Shown here: positions 7,032 through 7,583 of the stretch, piece by piece
Layout: every line of letters begins with the position of its first letter
Position numbering within the stretch: position 1 is the first letter of the stretch
Assembly: GCA_041595255.1 (NCBI GenBank)
Contig: JBFHKR010000128.1
Span: 1-7,583, forward strand
DNA: 7,583 nucleotides
Origin: PGYR01 sp041595255
GTDB lineage: Bacteria > Bacteroidota > Ignavibacteria > Kapaibacteriales > UBA2268
Direction: 5' to 3'
Made by a program: the position numbers and the translations under genes
Notes under the pieces: generated by a model
What the model was told of the DNA's origin: nothing
What the model saw: only the letters and a program-made list of their open reading frames with translations
Database searches by the model: none

Positions 7032-7049
7032 TGCAAATCCTTTTTTTTT
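7032..7049 (-). promoter_or_regulatory. murE ribosome binding site with adjacent A9 tract
   Basis: On the minus strand nine A residues run directly into GGATTTGCA before the murE ATG. AAGGA is a good Shine-Dalgarno match about 7 bases from the start, and it supports the ATG at 7031. The homopolymer overlaps this site, so a change in its length would alter the 5' leader but not the reading frame. Confidence 0.6.
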
Positions 7050-7079
7050 CTAACTTAACAAAATTCTTACAAACTCCCT

Positions 7080-7085
7080 ATTATA
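7080..7085 (-). promoter_or_regulatory. Possible murE -10 box
   Basis: The minus strand reads a perfect TATAAT here, placing a start site near 7073 and a leader of about 42 bases before murE. No good -35 element lies 16-18 bases upstream, and the TTTG-type Bacteroidota elements are not correctly spaced, so the call is weak. It rests mainly on the position within the 175-base divergent spacer. Confidence 0.2.
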
Positions 7086-7101
7086 AAGCGATACAGCTCC
7101 G

Positions 7102-7128
7102 TATATCTCTATTTATCAAGTAGATATA
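7102..7128. repeat. 7-bp inverted repeat in the murE/CARDB divergent spacer
   Basis: TATATCT (7102-7108) and AGATATA (7122-7128) are perfect inverted arms separated by 13 bases. The dyad sits between the candidate murE -10 box and the -33 element of the rightward gene, where a repressor or activator could affect both. The arms are almost entirely A/T, so chance is a serious alternative. Confidence 0.25.
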
Positions 7129-7138
7129 GATTCTAAAG

Positions 7139-7169
7139 TTTGCAAATGTTATAAAAAAAATATACTTTG
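7139..7169 (+). promoter_or_regulatory. Candidate Bacteroidota-type promoter for the CARDB gene
   Basis: TTTG (7139-7142) and a second TTTG (7166-7169) are separated by 23 bases, which matches the TTTG / TAnnTTTG layout known for the Bacteroidota primary sigma factor. The bases before the second element are TATAC, so TA is three rather than two bases from TTTG. A start near 7175 would give a leader of about 32 bases. The spacer includes eight consecutive A residues (7153-7160). Confidence 0.4.
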
Positions 7170-7206
7170 GAAGTGCCAATGTCTAAAATATATTTCGAGG
7201 TGTGTT

Positions 7207-7583
7207 ATGAGAACGGTATTTACTCTTCTAGCAATTATGCTATTTTCTCTCAATATTTCTACTGCTGGAGATCTGAGCTTCAAATTTGCTTTCTTTCCTG
7301 ATGAATTGCATCACGGAAATCAAGAAGATATAGTAGTCGAATATGCTAATCTAAATACTAATTTCAGTGTTTATCAGATTCAATTTCAGATGACATTGAT
7401 TAGAACAAGTGACCAACAGGTAATGGACCAAAGGCAGGAAGCTTTAGATTCACTTGAAGCGGGTGAAACAACACAAGTTAATTTTGGCCCGTTAGACTAT
7501 CTAAATTTGGACCCTAATACTGAGTATGTATTAGCGTTCGATACTCAACAAGAATTCGATGAAAACTTAACTAACAATTATGG
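7207..7583 (+). CDS. Secreted CARDB-like domain protein, 3' end outside the window
   Basis: An open frame runs from the ATG at 7207 to the window edge without a stop: 125 codons plus two bases. It begins MRTVFTLLAIMLFSLNISTA, a classic Sec signal peptide with likely cleavage after S-T-A (residue 20). The mature part (22-125) has alternating beta-type segments: DIVVEYANLN (41-50), VYQIQFQMTLI (55-65), LEAGETTQVNFGP (83-95) and TEYVLAFDT (105-113), ending EFDENLTNNY. This order, with an L.AGE.. turn, a Y.L.FD strand and a final E-N...NN, is the pattern of CARDB-type adhesion or immunoglobulin-like modules in cell-surface and secreted proteins. GAGGTG four bases before the ATG is a strong ribosome binding site. 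Whatever follows the first domain (further repeats, an enzyme or a type IX secretion tail) cannot be seen. Domain assignment is by pattern only; export is well supported. Confidence 0.75.
   Translation, partial: MRTVFTLLAIMLFSLNISTAGDLSFKFAFFPDELHHGNQEDIVVEYANLNTNFSVYQIQFQMTLIRTSDQQVMDQRQEALDSLEAGETTQVNFGPLDYLNLDPNTEYVLAFDTQQEFDENLTNNY

Overview
The window reads as ordinary chromosomal DNA of a Gram-negative, AT-rich bacterium (about one third G+C by eye), most likely in the Bacteroidota/Chlorobiota (FCB) group. The reasons are an OprO/OprP-like porin with a signal peptide ending S-F-S before Q, a DUF479 protein of the MNYLAH type, a DAP-type MurE, and a candidate TTTG...TTTG promoter like those of Bacteroidota. 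Lineage is an inference from protein style; no rRNA or tRNA gene is present.

Layout: positions 34-7031 hold six genes, all on the minus strand. In the direction of transcription they are murE (7031-5574), an outer-membrane porin (5301-4084), a DUF479/AcpH-type protein (3890-3309), and a tightly packed ABC efflux operon (3053-34). The efflux operon encodes a lipoprotein membrane-fusion protein, a MacB/LolC-type FtsX permease and a LolD/MacB-type ATPase, separated by single bases. At the right edge a divergent plus-strand gene starts at 7207 and runs off the window; it encodes a secreted protein with a CARDB-like beta-sandwich. For three genes (membrane-fusion protein, AcpH-type protein, porin) I chose an internal ATG over a longer open frame, because the internal start gives a proper signal peptide or the family's N-terminus.

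The genes do not form one pathway. The three ABC genes clearly work together as an envelope export module that would need an outer-membrane channel encoded elsewhere. MurE makes a peptidoglycan precursor in the cytoplasm, the porin sits in the outer membrane, and the AcpH-type protein may act on acyl carrier protein. A loose envelope theme is all that links them.

The spacers are all shorter than 300 bases. They hold small dyads, candidate promoters, two homopolymer tracts at control positions of the divergent murE/CARDB pair, and a decayed long palindrome at 3189-3247 that may be an old interspersed repeat. I found no CRISPR array, transposase, phage gene, tRNA, known riboswitch or convincing intrinsic terminator. 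I see no evidence of a new multi-gene system; the most useful leads are the decayed palindrome, the apparent isolation of murE, and the truncated CARDB gene.
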